A DNA stretch of 13,406 bases from Candidatus Poseidoniaceae archaeon. Its GTDB lineage: Archaea > Thermoplasmatota > Poseidoniia > Poseidoniales > Poseidoniaceae. The DNA lies in the NCBI GenBank assembly GCA_028822955.1, contig JAPKCL010000045.1:1-13406 (forward strand). Direction: 5' to 3'. Positions 1 to 8,090 of this stretch are shown here, in pieces. Each line of letters begins with the position of its first letter. Position 1 is the first letter of the stretch. Below the pieces are notes generated by a model. The model was given only the letters and a program-made list of their open reading frames with translations. It was not told where the DNA came from and searched no databases. A program made the position numbers and the translations under genes.

Positions 1-55
1 ACATGTTTGTGACCGCTTTCATCATACAGTATCGCGTTACGATACCGTACACTCA
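1..55. repeat. Inverted copy of 380-434 (probable chimeric end)
   Basis: Bases 1-55 are the exact reverse complement of 380-434, which lie inside the amidohydrolase gene. The match stops at base 55, exactly where readable phosphoglycerate kinase begins. The kinase frame read backwards into this block hits a stop at 10-12, so the block is not part of that gene. A perfect 55-base fold-back with about 324 bases between the arms is typical of amplification or assembly chimeras at a contig end. A genuine genomic inverted repeat is possible but less likely, because it would truncate a core enzyme. Confidence 0.85.
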
Positions 56-213
56 TCGCCAAGCATGGCCTAGCCAAGAAAATGGGTCACCTTTCAACTG
101 GTGGAGGGGCATGCTTGGATTATATTGCTGGTAAAACACTCCCTGCAGTTGCAAGCCTTGAGGCCAGCGCTGAAGCATTTACACTCAACATTGCTCGAAG
201 TGTCGACCAGTAG
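55..213 (+). CDS. pgk: Phosphoglycerate kinase, C-terminal fragment
   Basis: This is the last 52 codons of phosphoglycerate kinase, the cytoplasmic enzyme that interconverts 1,3-bisphosphoglycerate + ADP and 3-phosphoglycerate + ATP. The diagnostic piece is GHLSTGGGACLDYIAG followed by KTLPAVASL, the conserved C-terminal HxSTGGGAxL...G..LP.V.AL block of the family, which contributes to the nucleotide site. Everything upstream is missing because bases 1-54 are an inverted copy of a neighbouring gene, so no start exists here. The stop TAG lies 2 bp from the 3' end of the convergent tRNA-Thr. The family call is firm. The truncation is most likely a sequence artefact rather than a real pseudogene. 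Confidence 0.9.
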   Translation: MAKHGLAKKMGHLSTGGGACLDYIAGKTLPAVASLEASAEAFTLNIARSVDQ

Positions 214-215
214 AG

Positions 216-288
216 AGCCACTGGGGAGATTCGAACTCCCGACCTCCTGATTACGAATCAGGTGCTATACCAGCTAAGCCACAGTGGC
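216..288 (-). tRNA. tRNA-Thr (anticodon CGT)
   Basis: A full cloverleaf can be folded on the minus strand. The acceptor stem is GCCACUG (288-282) paired with CAGUGGC (223-217), with discriminator U at 216. The D arm is GCU/AGC, the anticodon stem is CCUGA/UCAGG with loop UUCGUAA, and the T arm is GGGAG-UUCGAAU-CUCCC. The anticodon at 255-253 is CGU, which reads ACG (Thr). Discriminator U agrees with archaeal tRNA-Thr. No intron is seen and CCA is not encoded (213-215 do not match it). The 3' end lies 2 bp from the pgk stop on the opposite strand. Confidence 0.95.
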
Positions 289-314
289 GCAATTCTTGCG
301 CCGCATCGAATGGA

Positions 315-320
315 CATAAG
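315..320 (-). promoter_or_regulatory. Possible TATA element for tRNA-Thr
   Basis: CTTATG on the minus strand is centred about 29 bases upstream of the mature tRNA 5' end, where an archaeal TATA box would sit. The match to a TATA consensus is weak. Confidence 0.25.
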
Positions 321-366
321 TGAAACGGTTGAAAGTCTTCATGAGGGTTGAGCCTAACCGAAGTGC

Positions 367-1626
367 ATGGCCGATGATTTGAGTGTACGGTATCGTAACG
401 CGATACTGTATGATGAAAGCGGTCACAAACATGTCGGCGATGTGCTTCTGCACGACGATGGGCGATGGTCTGCGTCTAAAGGAGACGAGGATGTTCAACA
501 CGATCTTGACGGGTCTGGAAGGCTCATTACACGGAGTTTGCAAAACTGGCATACACATTTAGCAATGCAACTGAATGCTCGAGATTTTAGCGACGGTTTT
601 CCACTACACCGTTGGTTAAATGAAGCGGTTTTTCCGACCGAAGCGCGATTGAATCCTGAATATGTTCGTGTCGGTGCGCAAGCGGCAGCAGCGGAAATGA
701 TTCGAACGGGTTCCTCGTTTGCTGCTGATATGTACTTCTACCCTGCCGTTACTGGGAAGGTACTCGGCGATGCTGGGCTTCGTGGCTTAGTAGGCGGTCC
801 TGTAAGTGATGCTGCACTACCGTCTCATCCTGATGCTGCATCTGCTTTGGATGAACTTGATTCAATGCTTCAACAACAGAACATTGAGGATAAAATCCAA
901 TATGCAATTGCAACCCATTCAGTCTATCTTTGCAGTGAAGAGACTCTACGAAGAGCATCTGAACTCGCTGAAAAAAGAAATGCCCGCCTCCACATCCATG
1001 TCAGTGAAACACGAAAAGAGATTGCTGATTGCCATGAAAAAACAGGCCTTTACCCTGTCGAATACCTCGACAGTCTCGACTTTTTCAAGCCTGGAACAGT
1101 GTGTGCCCACGCTTCTTGGGTGAAGAAAAATGAAATCCGAATGTTAGCAGAACATGAAGTCACTGCGGTTCATTGCCCTTCATCCAACATGAAAATTGCT
1201 TGTGGGGGTACCATGTCTTTACCTGCATACAATGATGCTGGTGTCGATGTCAGAATTGGTACCGATGGTGCTGCTTCTTCGGGGAGTGGCTTGGATATGC
1301 TCGCAGAAGCACGTCTTGCTGCATTGGTTCAACGCCACGACCACTGGGATGCTACACTGCTTCCAGCGGCAGATGTCTTTTCTATGGCCACCAAAGGAAG
1401 TTCGGATTGGGCGGTATGGAATCTCAATGATATCCGAATGAGACCGTTGGGGCGGTCTGGGAATCGTCACCTAGCGAACCTTATTTTCAATGGTGCAGAT
1501 TGTATGGACTTGTGGGTCGACGGTCAAGCACTCAGAATGAACGGCGTCACGCAAACCATCGATGAAGCATCTGCTTGGAATGAATTAGACCGTGCAGTCG
1601 AGACCTATTACGAAGGCGTCGAATGA
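367..1626 (+). CDS. Amidohydrolase, MTA/SAH deaminase-like
   Basis: A 419-residue metal-dependent amidohydrolase of the ATZ/TRZ branch, closest in motifs to 5-methylthioadenosine / S-adenosylhomocysteine / 5'-deoxyadenosine deaminase (MtaD/DadD), which deaminates the adenine ring of by-products of SAM chemistry in the cytoplasm. Visible metal-site motifs are HTH (H62, H64), HIHVSET with H211 and E214, CAHAS with H248, and GTDGAASSGSGLDM with D300. The HCPSSNMKIACGG loop at 269-281 is typical of the subfamily. The C-terminal NLIFNG...DLWVDGQAL segment is the usual returning beta-sandwich strand. Length is normal for the family. The ATG at 367 is the first in frame, with GAAGTG immediately upstream but no clear TATA box. 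Codons 5-23 overlap the region copied at 1-55. The stop TGA directly abuts the stop of the convergent gene. Other ring deaminases or chlorohydrolase-like enzymes cannot be excluded. Confidence 0.8.
   Translation: MADDLSVRYRNAILYDESGHKHVGDVLLHDDGRWSASKGDEDVQHDLDGSGRLITRSLQNWHTHLAMQLNARDFSDGFPLHRWLNEAVFPTEARLNPEYVRVGAQAAAAEMIRTGSSFAADMYFYPAVTGKVLGDAGLRGLVGGPVSDAALPSHPDAASALDELDSMLQQQNIEDKIQYAIATHSVYLCSEETLRRASELAEKRNARLHIHVSETRKEIADCHEKTGLYPVEYLDSLDFFKPGTVCAHASWVKKNEIRMLAEHEVTAVHCPSSNMKIACGGTMSLPAYNDAGVDVRIGTDGAASSGSGLDMLAEARLAALVQRHDHWDATLLPAADVFSMATKGSSDWAVWNLNDIRMRPLGRSGNRHLANLIFNGADCMDLWVDGQALRMNGVTQTIDEASAWNELDRAVETYYEGVE
380..434. repeat. Partner arm of the 55-base inverted repeat
   Basis: This arm lies within the amidohydrolase reading frame, which is open through it and continues with normal family motifs, so this copy is the native one. 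Its exact reverse complement is at 1-55. Confidence 0.85.
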
Positions 1627-2184
1627 TTAGTCCATACGGGAAAAGGCCAAACCACCAATGCCCAATAAGAAACTGAACAAATACATCGGGAAAGAAGCGG
1701 AAAGTTTGACTTCATAATCAATATTCAATTCCGCTCCAGCTGGAAAAGTTCCCGATTTGGTTCCAATGCCGGTATAGTAATCGCCAGAAATGACATGCCA
1801 TTGTGCACCGCTAGAGCCGTCAATGGCCGTCGTTTCATACCCCGAATCACCGTATTGACACGTTTGGCTACCTGAACCCGATTGAAGGAAAGCACCTCCA
1901 CTGGCTCGAATGCCATCACATTGATCTTTCTTTGATTGGTTCGCAATAACCAAGAAGATATCATCGCGGTCCCAAGTGATGGAAGTATCTGCACTGACAA
2001 AAAGACCGGCGGGATTCTGTGGTAATGCATCCTCTGAAAAGAACACAAAACCTTCGATATTGGGTGTTGGAATATCTTCAACTTGACCTTCGATTGTATA
2101 CCCGACCGTGCCGAACACGATGATGAAAAGAGCGAAACCCGCCATTGTATAGCCAAATGCCTTTTTTTGAGCCAATCCATCCAC
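1627..2184 (-). CDS. Small membrane protein, two TM helices, unknown
   Basis: Not recognised as a named family. The 185 residues show a hydrophobic helix at about 9-31 (AFGYTMAGFALFIIVFGTV), an extracytoplasmic region of about 130 residues rich in Gly, Ser, Asp and Thr with two cysteines (C89, C109) that could form a disulfide, and a second helix at about 165-182. The body has beta-rich stretches (SITWDRDDIFLVIAN, ELNIDYEVKL). The gene follows the Ca2+/H+ antiporter by one base (TGA-G-GTG), so the two are probably cotranscribed and translationally coupled. The listed start is GTG at 2184. GAGGTG at 2187-2182 also sits 6 bases ahead of an in-frame TTG at 2175, which could be the true start and would shorten the protein by three residues. 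The stop TAA abuts the amidohydrolase stop with no gap. A role linked to the antiporter is only inference from coupling. Confidence 0.75.
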   Translation of the reverse strand: MDGLAQKKAFGYTMAGFALFIIVFGTVGYTIEGQVEDIPTPNIEGFVFFSEDALPQNPAGLFVSADTSITWDRDDIFLVIANQSKKDQCDGIRASGGAFLQSGSGSQTCQYGDSGYETTAIDGSSGAQWHVISGDYYTGIGTKSGTFPAGAELNIDYEVKLSASFPMYLFSFLLGIGGLAFSRMD

Positions 2185-2185
2185 C

Positions 2186-3346
2186 TCACATTTGATAGAA
2201 CGCTAAGGCGAGTATCACATAACTTGCCAATAACATCGCGCCTTCAAGCCAATTAGATTTGCCATCACTCATGATTGAATTAGCAACCAAGACAGAGATA
2301 AACGTCGCCGCTGTTTCAAGAAGTCCGAATTCTAATGTGAGGCCTACGCCAAGGAACCAAGCAAACAGAATCATCACAGGAGCGACAAATAAAGCGATTT
2401 GGACACTGCTGCCGATAGCGATTGCAATGGAGAGGTCCATCTTATCCTTTCCAGCAACCAAGACCGCGGTGAAATGTTCTGCAGCATTACCGAAGAAAGG
2501 CAGCAGAATAACACCGATGAAGAGTTCTGGCAAGTGCCACTTTTCAACGGCTACTTCGAGGCTATGAACCAAAATGTGAGCCATCCATCCGACGAGAATG
2601 GTCGAAAGGAGAAGGAGGATCCATGCATCTTTGTTGGTCATATGTGGGTTTTCGTGGTTACCGTGGCCTGCCTCAGCAGCAAAGACATCCACGTGGGTTT
2701 TGAGTTGGAATAAAAGAGCTAAACCGTAAATAATTAACAAAACAATGGCAGTATAATGAGACAGTTTTGCAACATCCCCAATTGAGCCACCCGAATGATG
2801 TACGGCACTTGGAATAATCAAGGCAACAATCGCAAGTAACAAGAGAGAGCCATTCATTTGACCTGCATCTTGGCTGAACAACTGAACTTTGTGATTCAAT
2901 CCACCCCAGACCATTGCAAGTCCAAGTACCAATAAGAGATTACCAAGGATGGAGCCAATTAGAGATGCCTGTGTTACCGTAATCATTGTATCAGCAATTT
3001 CTGGATTCTGTGAAGCAGTGTACAAAGCAAGTCCTGCGATAATCATTTCAACAGCATTTCCAAATGTAGCATTGAGAAGGCCACCAACAGCCTCTCCAGT
3101 TCGCAAAGCAATCTCTTCAGTTGCTTTACCCATAAGGAAAGCGAGAGGCATTATCGCAATCATGGAAAAGACAAAAGCGAGTCCGCCTTGGTCGGTAAGG
3201 TTCGCATAAAGAGCGATTGGAATGGCCAAAAGAAGTAAATTTAATTTGTTCTTTCTTGGGTCAAAAGAGGCAAGTAAATGATCCATGCCTTCTTCAATAT
3301 CTTCGACTAAATTATCTAAACTGTCAATGACACTCGGTTCCGACAT
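2186..3346 (-). CDS. cax: Ca2+/H+ antiporter, CaCA superfamily (CAX)
   Basis: A 386-residue integral membrane exchanger of the CAX/ChaA branch, which exports Ca2+ (or similar divalent cations) from the cytoplasm using the proton gradient. The two inverted alpha-repeat signatures are clear. Repeat one is GEAVGGLLNATFGNAVEMII (about 84-103) with key E100, and repeat two is FFGNAAEHFTAVLVAG (about 284-299) with key E290. About ten or eleven hydrophobic helices flank them. An acidic cytoplasmic N terminus (1-30) precedes helix one, and a His-rich central loop (about 216-237, GHGNHENPH) separates the halves and could sense or bind metal. Length is typical. The gene lies 49 bp downstream of the Fn3-like surface protein with no convincing TATA box between, so it may be read through from there. 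The next gene starts one base after its stop. Confidence 0.93.
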   Translation of the reverse strand: MSEPSVIDSLDNLVEDIEEGMDHLLASFDPRKNKLNLLLLAIPIALYANLTDQGGLAFVFSMIAIMPLAFLMGKATEEIALRTGEAVGGLLNATFGNAVEMIIAGLALYTASQNPEIADTMITVTQASLIGSILGNLLLVLGLAMVWGGLNHKVQLFSQDAGQMNGSLLLLAIVALIIPSAVHHSGGSIGDVAKLSHYTAIVLLIIYGLALLFQLKTHVDVFAAEAGHGNHENPHMTNKDAWILLLLSTILVGWMAHILVHSLEVAVEKWHLPELFIGVILLPFFGNAAEHFTAVLVAGKDKMDLSIAIAIGSSVQIALFVAPVMILFAWFLGVGLTLEFGLLETAATFISVLVANSIMSDGKSNWLEGAMLLASYVILALAFYQM

Positions 3347-3395
3347 GTTTTGGTCGAAGGAGGCTCACCCCTTGACTTCACCGCTTCGATGAATA

Positions 3396-6300
3396 TCAGT
3401 CGTCGCTCTTTTTACGGCCGACTGCACGTCGCTTTGGAGCCTTTCGAGGGGCTGCACGGCGGCCGACTGCACGCTTCTTAGCAACAGGTTTTACTTCCTC
3501 TTCCTCTTCTTCATCGTCATCGTATTCGCCCCAATCGATGCCATCATCATCATCTTCTTCGGCGGTGATTTCAACGACTTCCTTCTTGGGCCGGGTCTTA
3601 CGAGCAACAATGTTCACTGCAAAGGGATCTTCTTCTTCCTCTGGTTCTTTTTCTTCTTGCTCTTCTTTCACTTCATCCTCAGCAGGCTTTTCCTTTGATT
3701 CACCACTAGTATCCGTTACGGTATCCATGTCAAGGTCTTGTGAAGTGCCGATAAATTCAGACATCCAATCTTCATCTTCGTCTTCTTCATCGCCACCCTT
3801 CTTCTTTTTCTTTGGACCGCTCATGCTGGTTTGAATAACCATCAGCATAACAATTAATGAGAAAACGAAGATTCCTGAAAGAATCCAAACTAGAATGTAA
3901 GGTGGGTCAGTCATTGAAGGATTGACAATCACCGGTTCTGGCTTAGGTTGAAGTGATTCTACATAGTTGCATGAGGTTGTTCCATCAAGACGGTTTCTAC
4001 ATTCATCGACCACAAAAATCACATTGGCAGAACGTTCATTTCCTGCTGAATCGATTGCGCGGACAAAGACTGCATGTTGGCCTGGTAAGAAATTGCCAGC
4101 AGAGAATTCAAGGTCGAGAACAACTGAACTGTTATCACCGTTCAAATTGGTGACTGAAGTCGCTTCAGTCCATGGAGTTGAAATCGATTGACCGGTCCCA
4201 TAATTATAGGTAAATTTGTATTGGAATGAATCAATTCGAACATCGTCAATGGCTCCGGCAAGAACTTGCACATTGCTACCATAGAGGTATTTCGAGTTCT
4301 CGTCAGAACTTGATGAAGGTGAATAAATGGTCACTTGAGGCGGTACAGCGTCAACGGCTCGGTCAGTCCAAACTTGTGTGGCTTGATTATTTGCCAAATC
4401 TTCCATTTTGACTTCAAAGGTCATGTCGCCAGCAATCGTTGAAGTCGTGATAAAGAAGTCGAGTTGGTATACTGGTCCTCTATCTGGATTTCCAGCGTTT
4501 TCTTGAACCAAAGCCATTTCTTTAGAACCGCTTGAAATGTCACCGCCATTCACTGTCGTAATGTTGATCATTGGAGCGATGTCAAGGTATTCATCGAACT
4601 CGATTTGGACCTTGTAGTCGCCTGCAACCAGAGAAGGGCTGGTAAACGCCTCATTATTTTCATTAATGAGAAGAAGAGTTCCTTGAGGGGCTTTTGTATC
4701 CTCTGTTACTTTGATTGCATTTGAGTTGATACCCGAGTAGGTTTCAGGATTACTGTTCCCCCACTTATCGGTGATAATCACTGCATACCAGACATCTCGG
4801 TCGACGTCTTCAGGGACATCAAGTTGGCGGAAAAAGGTATTTTGTTCGGAAGTTCCAGCATTGATATTATCAATAGCCAGTTCCCAACCTTCTGCATGAA
4901 TTGTACTTATTTCGCTTTCATCTTCACCAAATGGCTCACCATAGTGGCGCCAAACTTGATAGATTTCGCCAGTTTCTTCACCAGCGTTGAACCATTCTAA
5001 TCTGACTTTGTTAAGCTGGCCTATTGATTCTACAACTTTCATTCGTGCCGGGAGTGGTGAAGTGGTGTCTTCTTTGTTATCTTCAGTGATTTGGAAGACA
5101 TTTTGGTTGAGACGCTTATCCATGTAGGTCCCTGTAATATGACCATAAAGGGCTTCAGTGGTTACAAAGTAAAACGGTTGTTGACCCGTCAGGCCTTCAG
5201 ATAATTGAACATCGAAATAACCGACTCCGTCGCTTGCTGAACCAAGCCATTGGAGAGAGCCGTTGAAGCTATTCCATTCTCCTCCAGTAACTCGCCAGCC
5301 GGCAGACCAAACGTGATAGCGTTCACCTTCGACACCGAGTTGATCGGTCCATGAGACTCGTGTGGTTTGATTACCAATGAATTCAGCATATACATCAGAA
5401 GGTTCGGCAATCCATGGAGAGAAGGCATCTTCTTGAACTGGATCAGAACAAGCGTTTAGTGAGATCCCTGTGTTGAATACATCGTACAAATCCACTGTGA
5501 CGACGCAATAGTATGCAAAGCCCAAGCGTCCAGTTGGTACTTCATAGGAAAAAGACTCGACATTTTCTGAAATGGTTGCGAGGTATTGAACGTCAGAACG
5601 AAGGGTCGAATTAAACGCTGTTCCAGACATATAGATTCGATAAGATTCGCCATTTTCACCAGGTACATCGTTCCAGGAAACTATTGTCGTTCCACCACCA
5701 TTAATCGGTTCTGCGGTAAACATAGCATACATAGAATTCACTTGCGCTGGAGGCATGTTATCTTCAAAAATTGGAGAAGTCATGGCATTGTTCGAAAGGA
5801 AACGTACATCTTTGTAATCTTCCCCTGGGCCGTTCCAATTAGGAAGGAGATAGGTGATTGAATAATACGCATCGCGGTCTGTTTGGTCCGGCACCGTCTC
5901 AATATGAGTGGAATTACCGGCATCGAGTATCGCTACCGGATTTTCAGAGAGCAGCATGTTTGCTCCATTCGCCCGAGTGACTGGGTATGATGTTCTGTAA
6001 AGGTGGATTTGGTATGCATCATCCCCAGATTCTGGGAGGATTGGAAACAGATCATTGTAATTGACCCATTGTAATGTTGTTTGACTTGTTTCTGGATCAT
6101 ACGAGCCGATGATGTTGTATGGAGTTCGAATAGGTGTTGTTAGTTCAACCACTGGTTCTTCAATCAGAGAAGCGCCAGAGTCCAAGTTAAAGAGTTCAGT
6201 TCCATTGCCGAGAGTGGTAGTTACTGCGTAATAGAAACTGTCGTTTTCGCCAGGAGATACGAGGAAAGAAGTAGTGTGTTGTGAAACAGTCCCATTGATC

Positions 6301-6665
6301 CCTCGACATTTGAATGCGTCATTAAGAACCTCAGCGGAGGAACAGGCTGTGATTCCAGATTCGAAAGGCGTCATACTGGTGATACTTGAGGAGTTGATGG
6401 CATCACTTGAGCGATAGACGTTGTAAGTGGCAGAAAAGAGTCCCTGAAGAACTGAACCATCAATATCGATGTTTCTCCAAGTCACCGTAGTAGTCTCGGA
6501 TACTGGGTCAAAAAAGGCATTGATCTCTTGCGCTTGTAAATCGACAGAGTCCCCGATATCTTCAGCAGATACAGGGGTGAGTGGTGCCAATGCTAGAAGC
6601 ATGCAAAACACAAGGAAAATCGCTTTTCTCTTGCCTTCATTACCGAGCAAATTGTCTGTCATCAT
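3396..6665 (-). CDS. Giant Fn3-like surface protein with charged cytoplasmic tail
   Basis: A secreted, single-pass membrane protein of about 1089 residues. A Sec signal peptide (KRKAIFLVFCMLLALAPL, cleavage near VSA|ED, residue 34) is followed by about five fibronectin-III-like modules (roughly 42-174, 179-299, 304-414, 419-529, 534-654), recognised by recurring TTTVTWR, TTLQWVN, TTIVSWND, TRVSWTD and VRLEWFN strands and paired YxVYR / YYAV strands. Two Ig-like modules follow (about 659-774 and 776-889). A TM helix at about 922-944 precedes KKKKK, giving the C terminus a cytoplasmic location by the positive-inside rule. The tail (about 951-1089) is very acidic, then ends in a Lys/Arg/Ala/Pro segment with RAVGR twice. 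An open frame extends to TTG 6683 (via GTG 6677), but ATG 6665 or 6662 gives a better signal peptide and follows AAGTGA. Adhesion, S-layer attachment or envelope scaffolding is plausible; the function is unknown. Confidence 0.85.
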   Translation of the reverse strand: MMTDNLLGNEGKRKAIFLVFCMLLALAPLTPVSAEDIGDSVDLQAQEINAFFDPVSETTTVTWRNIDIDGSVLQGLFSATYNVYRSSDAINSSSITSMTPFESGITACSSAEVLNDAFKCRGINGTVSQHTTSFLVSPGENDSFYYAVTTTLGNGTELFNLDSGASLIEEPVVELTTPIRTPYNIIGSYDPETSQTTLQWVNYNDLFPILPESGDDAYQIHLYRTSYPVTRANGANMLLSENPVAILDAGNSTHIETVPDQTDRDAYYSITYLLPNWNGPGEDYKDVRFLSNNAMTSPIFEDNMPPAQVNSMYAMFTAEPINGGGTTIVSWNDVPGENGESYRIYMSGTAFNSTLRSDVQYLATISENVESFSYEVPTGRLGFAYYCVVTVDLYDVFNTGISLNACSDPVQEDAFSPWIAEPSDVYAEFIGNQTTRVSWTDQLGVEGERYHVWSAGWRVTGGEWNSFNGSLQWLGSASDGVGYFDVQLSEGLTGQQPFYFVTTEALYGHITGTYMDKRLNQNVFQITEDNKEDTTSPLPARMKVVESIGQLNKVRLEWFNAGEETGEIYQVWRHYGEPFGEDESEISTIHAEGWELAIDNINAGTSEQNTFFRQLDVPEDVDRDVWYAVIITDKWGNSNPETYSGINSNAIKVTEDTKAPQGTLLLINENNEAFTSPSLVAGDYKVQIEFDEYLDIAPMINITTVNGGDISSGSKEMALVQENAGNPDRGPVYQLDFFITTSTIAGDMTFEVKMEDLANNQATQVWTDRAVDAVPPQVTIYSPSSSSDENSKYLYGSNVQVLAGAIDDVRIDSFQYKFTYNYGTGQSISTPWTEATSVTNLNGDNSSVVLDLEFSAGNFLPGQHAVFVRAIDSAGNERSANVIFVVDECRNRLDGTTSCNYVESLQPKPEPVIVNPSMTDPPYILVWILSGIFVFSLIVMLMVIQTSMSGPKKKKKGGDEEDEDEDWMSEFIGTSQDLDMDTVTDTSGESKEKPAEDEVKEEQEEKEPEEEEDPFAVNIVARKTRPKKEVVEITAEEDDDDGIDWGEYDDDEEEEEEVKPVAKKRAVGRRAAPRKAPKRRAVGRKKSDD

Positions 6666-6731
6666 TTCACTTGTCACATGCAACGGTTATGAGCATGTCG
6701 CATATTCATTCGCTAAACAAGGGTTTCAACA

Positions 6732-6746
6732 CACCCCTACGGGGTG
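6732..6746 (-). terminator. Short GC hairpin between two minus-strand genes
   Basis: CACCCC-TAC-GGGGTG forms a perfect 6-bp stem with a 3-base loop, 16 bases past the stop of the phosphatidyltransferase and upstream of the Fn3 gene. No T-run follows on the minus strand, so it is only a candidate terminator, processing site or leader hairpin. Confidence 0.25.
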
Positions 6747-6761
6747 ACCACAAGGGGCATA

Positions 6762-7469
6762 TTACTCGTCTTCAGAAGGGTGATTTGGTTGAGGTAATGG
6801 GTCTTCAGAATCGATACGAGTAATCTCGGTTTTAGCCTGTTGAAAACGGACGATGAAAGTCCACAAACCGCCAAATGCAGAAATCAAAACAATCACGCTC
6901 ATCGGGTTGATTGGAATGTGGTCAAGAATGCCTGGGAACATGCCAAAATCTTCAACACCTGCGTGAATGAAAATACCAGTGAGGAAAATGGCTACAATAG
7001 AAAGAATTGTTCGGTCTGCTCTGGAAAAACCGCGATAGTTGCGAGAACCTGCGACTGCTTGGGCTTGAGTGCCCATATAGGAGCCAAGTAAGGTGAGCCA
7101 AGCAGCAACTAAACCAAGAGTAAAGTCGCCAACAAAAACTGAACCAGAAATACATAGAATCCAAACAGCATCCAATAAACGGTCAAAGGTGTGGTCAAGA
7201 TAGTCGCCCCATCGAGACACGTTGCCATATTTACGAGCCAATGGACCGTCTAAACCGTCCAAAATCATGGCCATGATGATCAAGAGGGCTCCACCAAACA
7301 ACACGTTGGCCCCATAGGTTGAATCTTCCGCAGTTAGGACGGCAAGTCCACCGAGTATTCCGATAGGGAGTGCTACCCATGTCACCGTCGATGGTTTCAC
7401 GCCTGAAAGCGACCCTAAAACTGGATTCAATATGTCTTCCCACGCACTCCGTAGTTTTTCTAAAGCCAT
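6762..7469 (-). CDS. CDP-alcohol phosphatidyltransferase (archaeal lipid synthesis)
   Basis: An integral membrane enzyme that transfers a phospho-lipid group from CDP-archaeol (the CDP-lipid in archaea) to an alcohol acceptor, building polar head groups. The complete catalytic signature D-x2-DG-x2-AR-x8-G-x3-D-x3-D is present as DGLDGPLAR...GDYLDHTFD, at residues 71-96 counted from the chosen start. Aspartates 71, 74, 92 and 96 are the metal ligands and base. About six hydrophobic helices are visible, and the C terminus is acidic and polar. The GFSRADRTILS segment before the last helices resembles archaetidylinositol-phosphate synthases, but the acceptor (inositol phosphate, glycerol phosphate or serine) cannot be fixed. 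Start choice: ATG 7469 has GGAGA nine bases upstream and a TATT-like element about 23 upstream. ATG 7478, three codons earlier, lies too close to the same GGAGA. The gene follows the AK6 kinase by about 70 bp in the same direction. Confidence 0.9.
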   Translation of the reverse strand: MALEKLRSAWEDILNPVLGSLSGVKPSTVTWVALPIGILGGLAVLTAEDSTYGANVLFGGALLIIMAMILDGLDGPLARKYGNVSRWGDYLDHTFDRLLDAVWILCISGSVFVGDFTLGLVAAWLTLLGSYMGTQAQAVAGSRNYRGFSRADRTILSIVAIFLTGIFIHAGVEDFGMFPGILDHIPINPMSVIVLISAFGGLWTFIVRFQQAKTEITRIDSEDPLPQPNHPSEDE

Positions 7470-7538
7470 GATTCTCATTCTCCTGCGTGAATAGAGGGGT
7501 GTTTGTTGTTGCGGTTCGACGGGAACAAAAATGTGGAC

Positions 7539-8072
7539 TTACATCCATCCAATCGCTTGCGAACTCGATTCTTCAAGTGAAAGAGATGGGCATTTATTCT
7601 CTACCCATTCGACAATCTGGGATCTCATTTCTTCAATGGTCAATGAAGTGCTGTCAAGCTCTAAAATTGGCGCTTCTATTTCAAATTCTAAAAGTTCAGA
7701 CCAAGTTCCAGAAAGTAATTCCCATTCCACGTTTGCTGCTATTTTCGATTCTGAATACGCTCGAGACTCCAATCGTTGTTTCAATTGAACCGGGTTACAA
7801 CGCAAAACAACGATGGCATCGACTTCAAGAAGATGTGAAAGGTGACCGTCGATGAATGTGACTCCATCACCTTCATCTTGCCATTTTTCAGCCAAGAGAT
7901 GAATGTCGAGAGGAGCTGAATCATCGCTTGAATCGACAGCGCCCAAACACCCATATTCCTCTGCTAACTCTTGGAGAGAAAGCACAGAAAAAGACCCACT
8001 TAGCGCTTCGCAAAGCGTTGTCTTGCCTGTGCCTGGCGTCCCGGTGATTGCGATAGTAATTCGTTGGTCCAT
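7539..8072 (-). CDS. AK6/Fap7-type adenylate kinase (NMP kinase)
   Basis: A 177-residue P-loop nucleoside monophosphate kinase of the eukaryote/archaea AK6 (hCINAP, yeast Fap7) family. These enzymes phosphorylate AMP with ATP and also act in small-subunit rRNA maturation through ribosomal protein uS11. The Walker A loop GTPGTGKT is at 11-18. IDGHLSHLL (74-82) is the conserved NMP-side segment, and CNPVQLKQRLESRAYSESK followed by IAANVEWELL (92-120) is the diagnostic LID and following helix. Length matches the family. The ATG at 8072 is supported by family alignment (the protein normally begins just before the P loop) and by a TATA element about 23 bases upstream, implying a leaderless mRNA. 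An extension to TTG 8123 would add 17 residues with no family counterpart and would overlap that TATA box. It is divergent from the next gene. Confidence 0.92.
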   Translation of the reverse strand: MDQRITIAITGTPGTGKTTLCEALSGSFSVLSLQELAEEYGCLGAVDSSDDSAPLDIHLLAEKWQDEGDGVTFIDGHLSHLLEVDAIVVLRCNPVQLKQRLESRAYSESKIAANVEWELLSGTWSELLEFEIEAPILELDSTSLTIEEMRSQIVEWVENKCPSLSLEESSSQAIGWM

Positions 8073-8090
8073 GCATCCCCATGAACTCAG

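Noticed and set aside
1725..2189. Alternative minus-strand frame over the small membrane protein
   Set aside because: It lacks membrane helices and ordered domains, whereas the chosen frame has a clear TM-ectodomain-TM layout and ends against the convergent stop.
3480..3830. Long TTC/TCA-rich low-complexity stretch resembling a microsatellite, with an open frame on the plus strand
   Set aside because: It is the reverse strand of the Asp/Glu-rich tail of the Fn3 protein; codon use varies between the acidic codons and the plus-strand frame is only its shadow.
6721..6756. Repeated ACAAGGG words near a GC hairpin, considered as a repeat array or attachment site
   Set aside because: Only two short copies, no integrase or flanking duplication; best treated as intergenic background.
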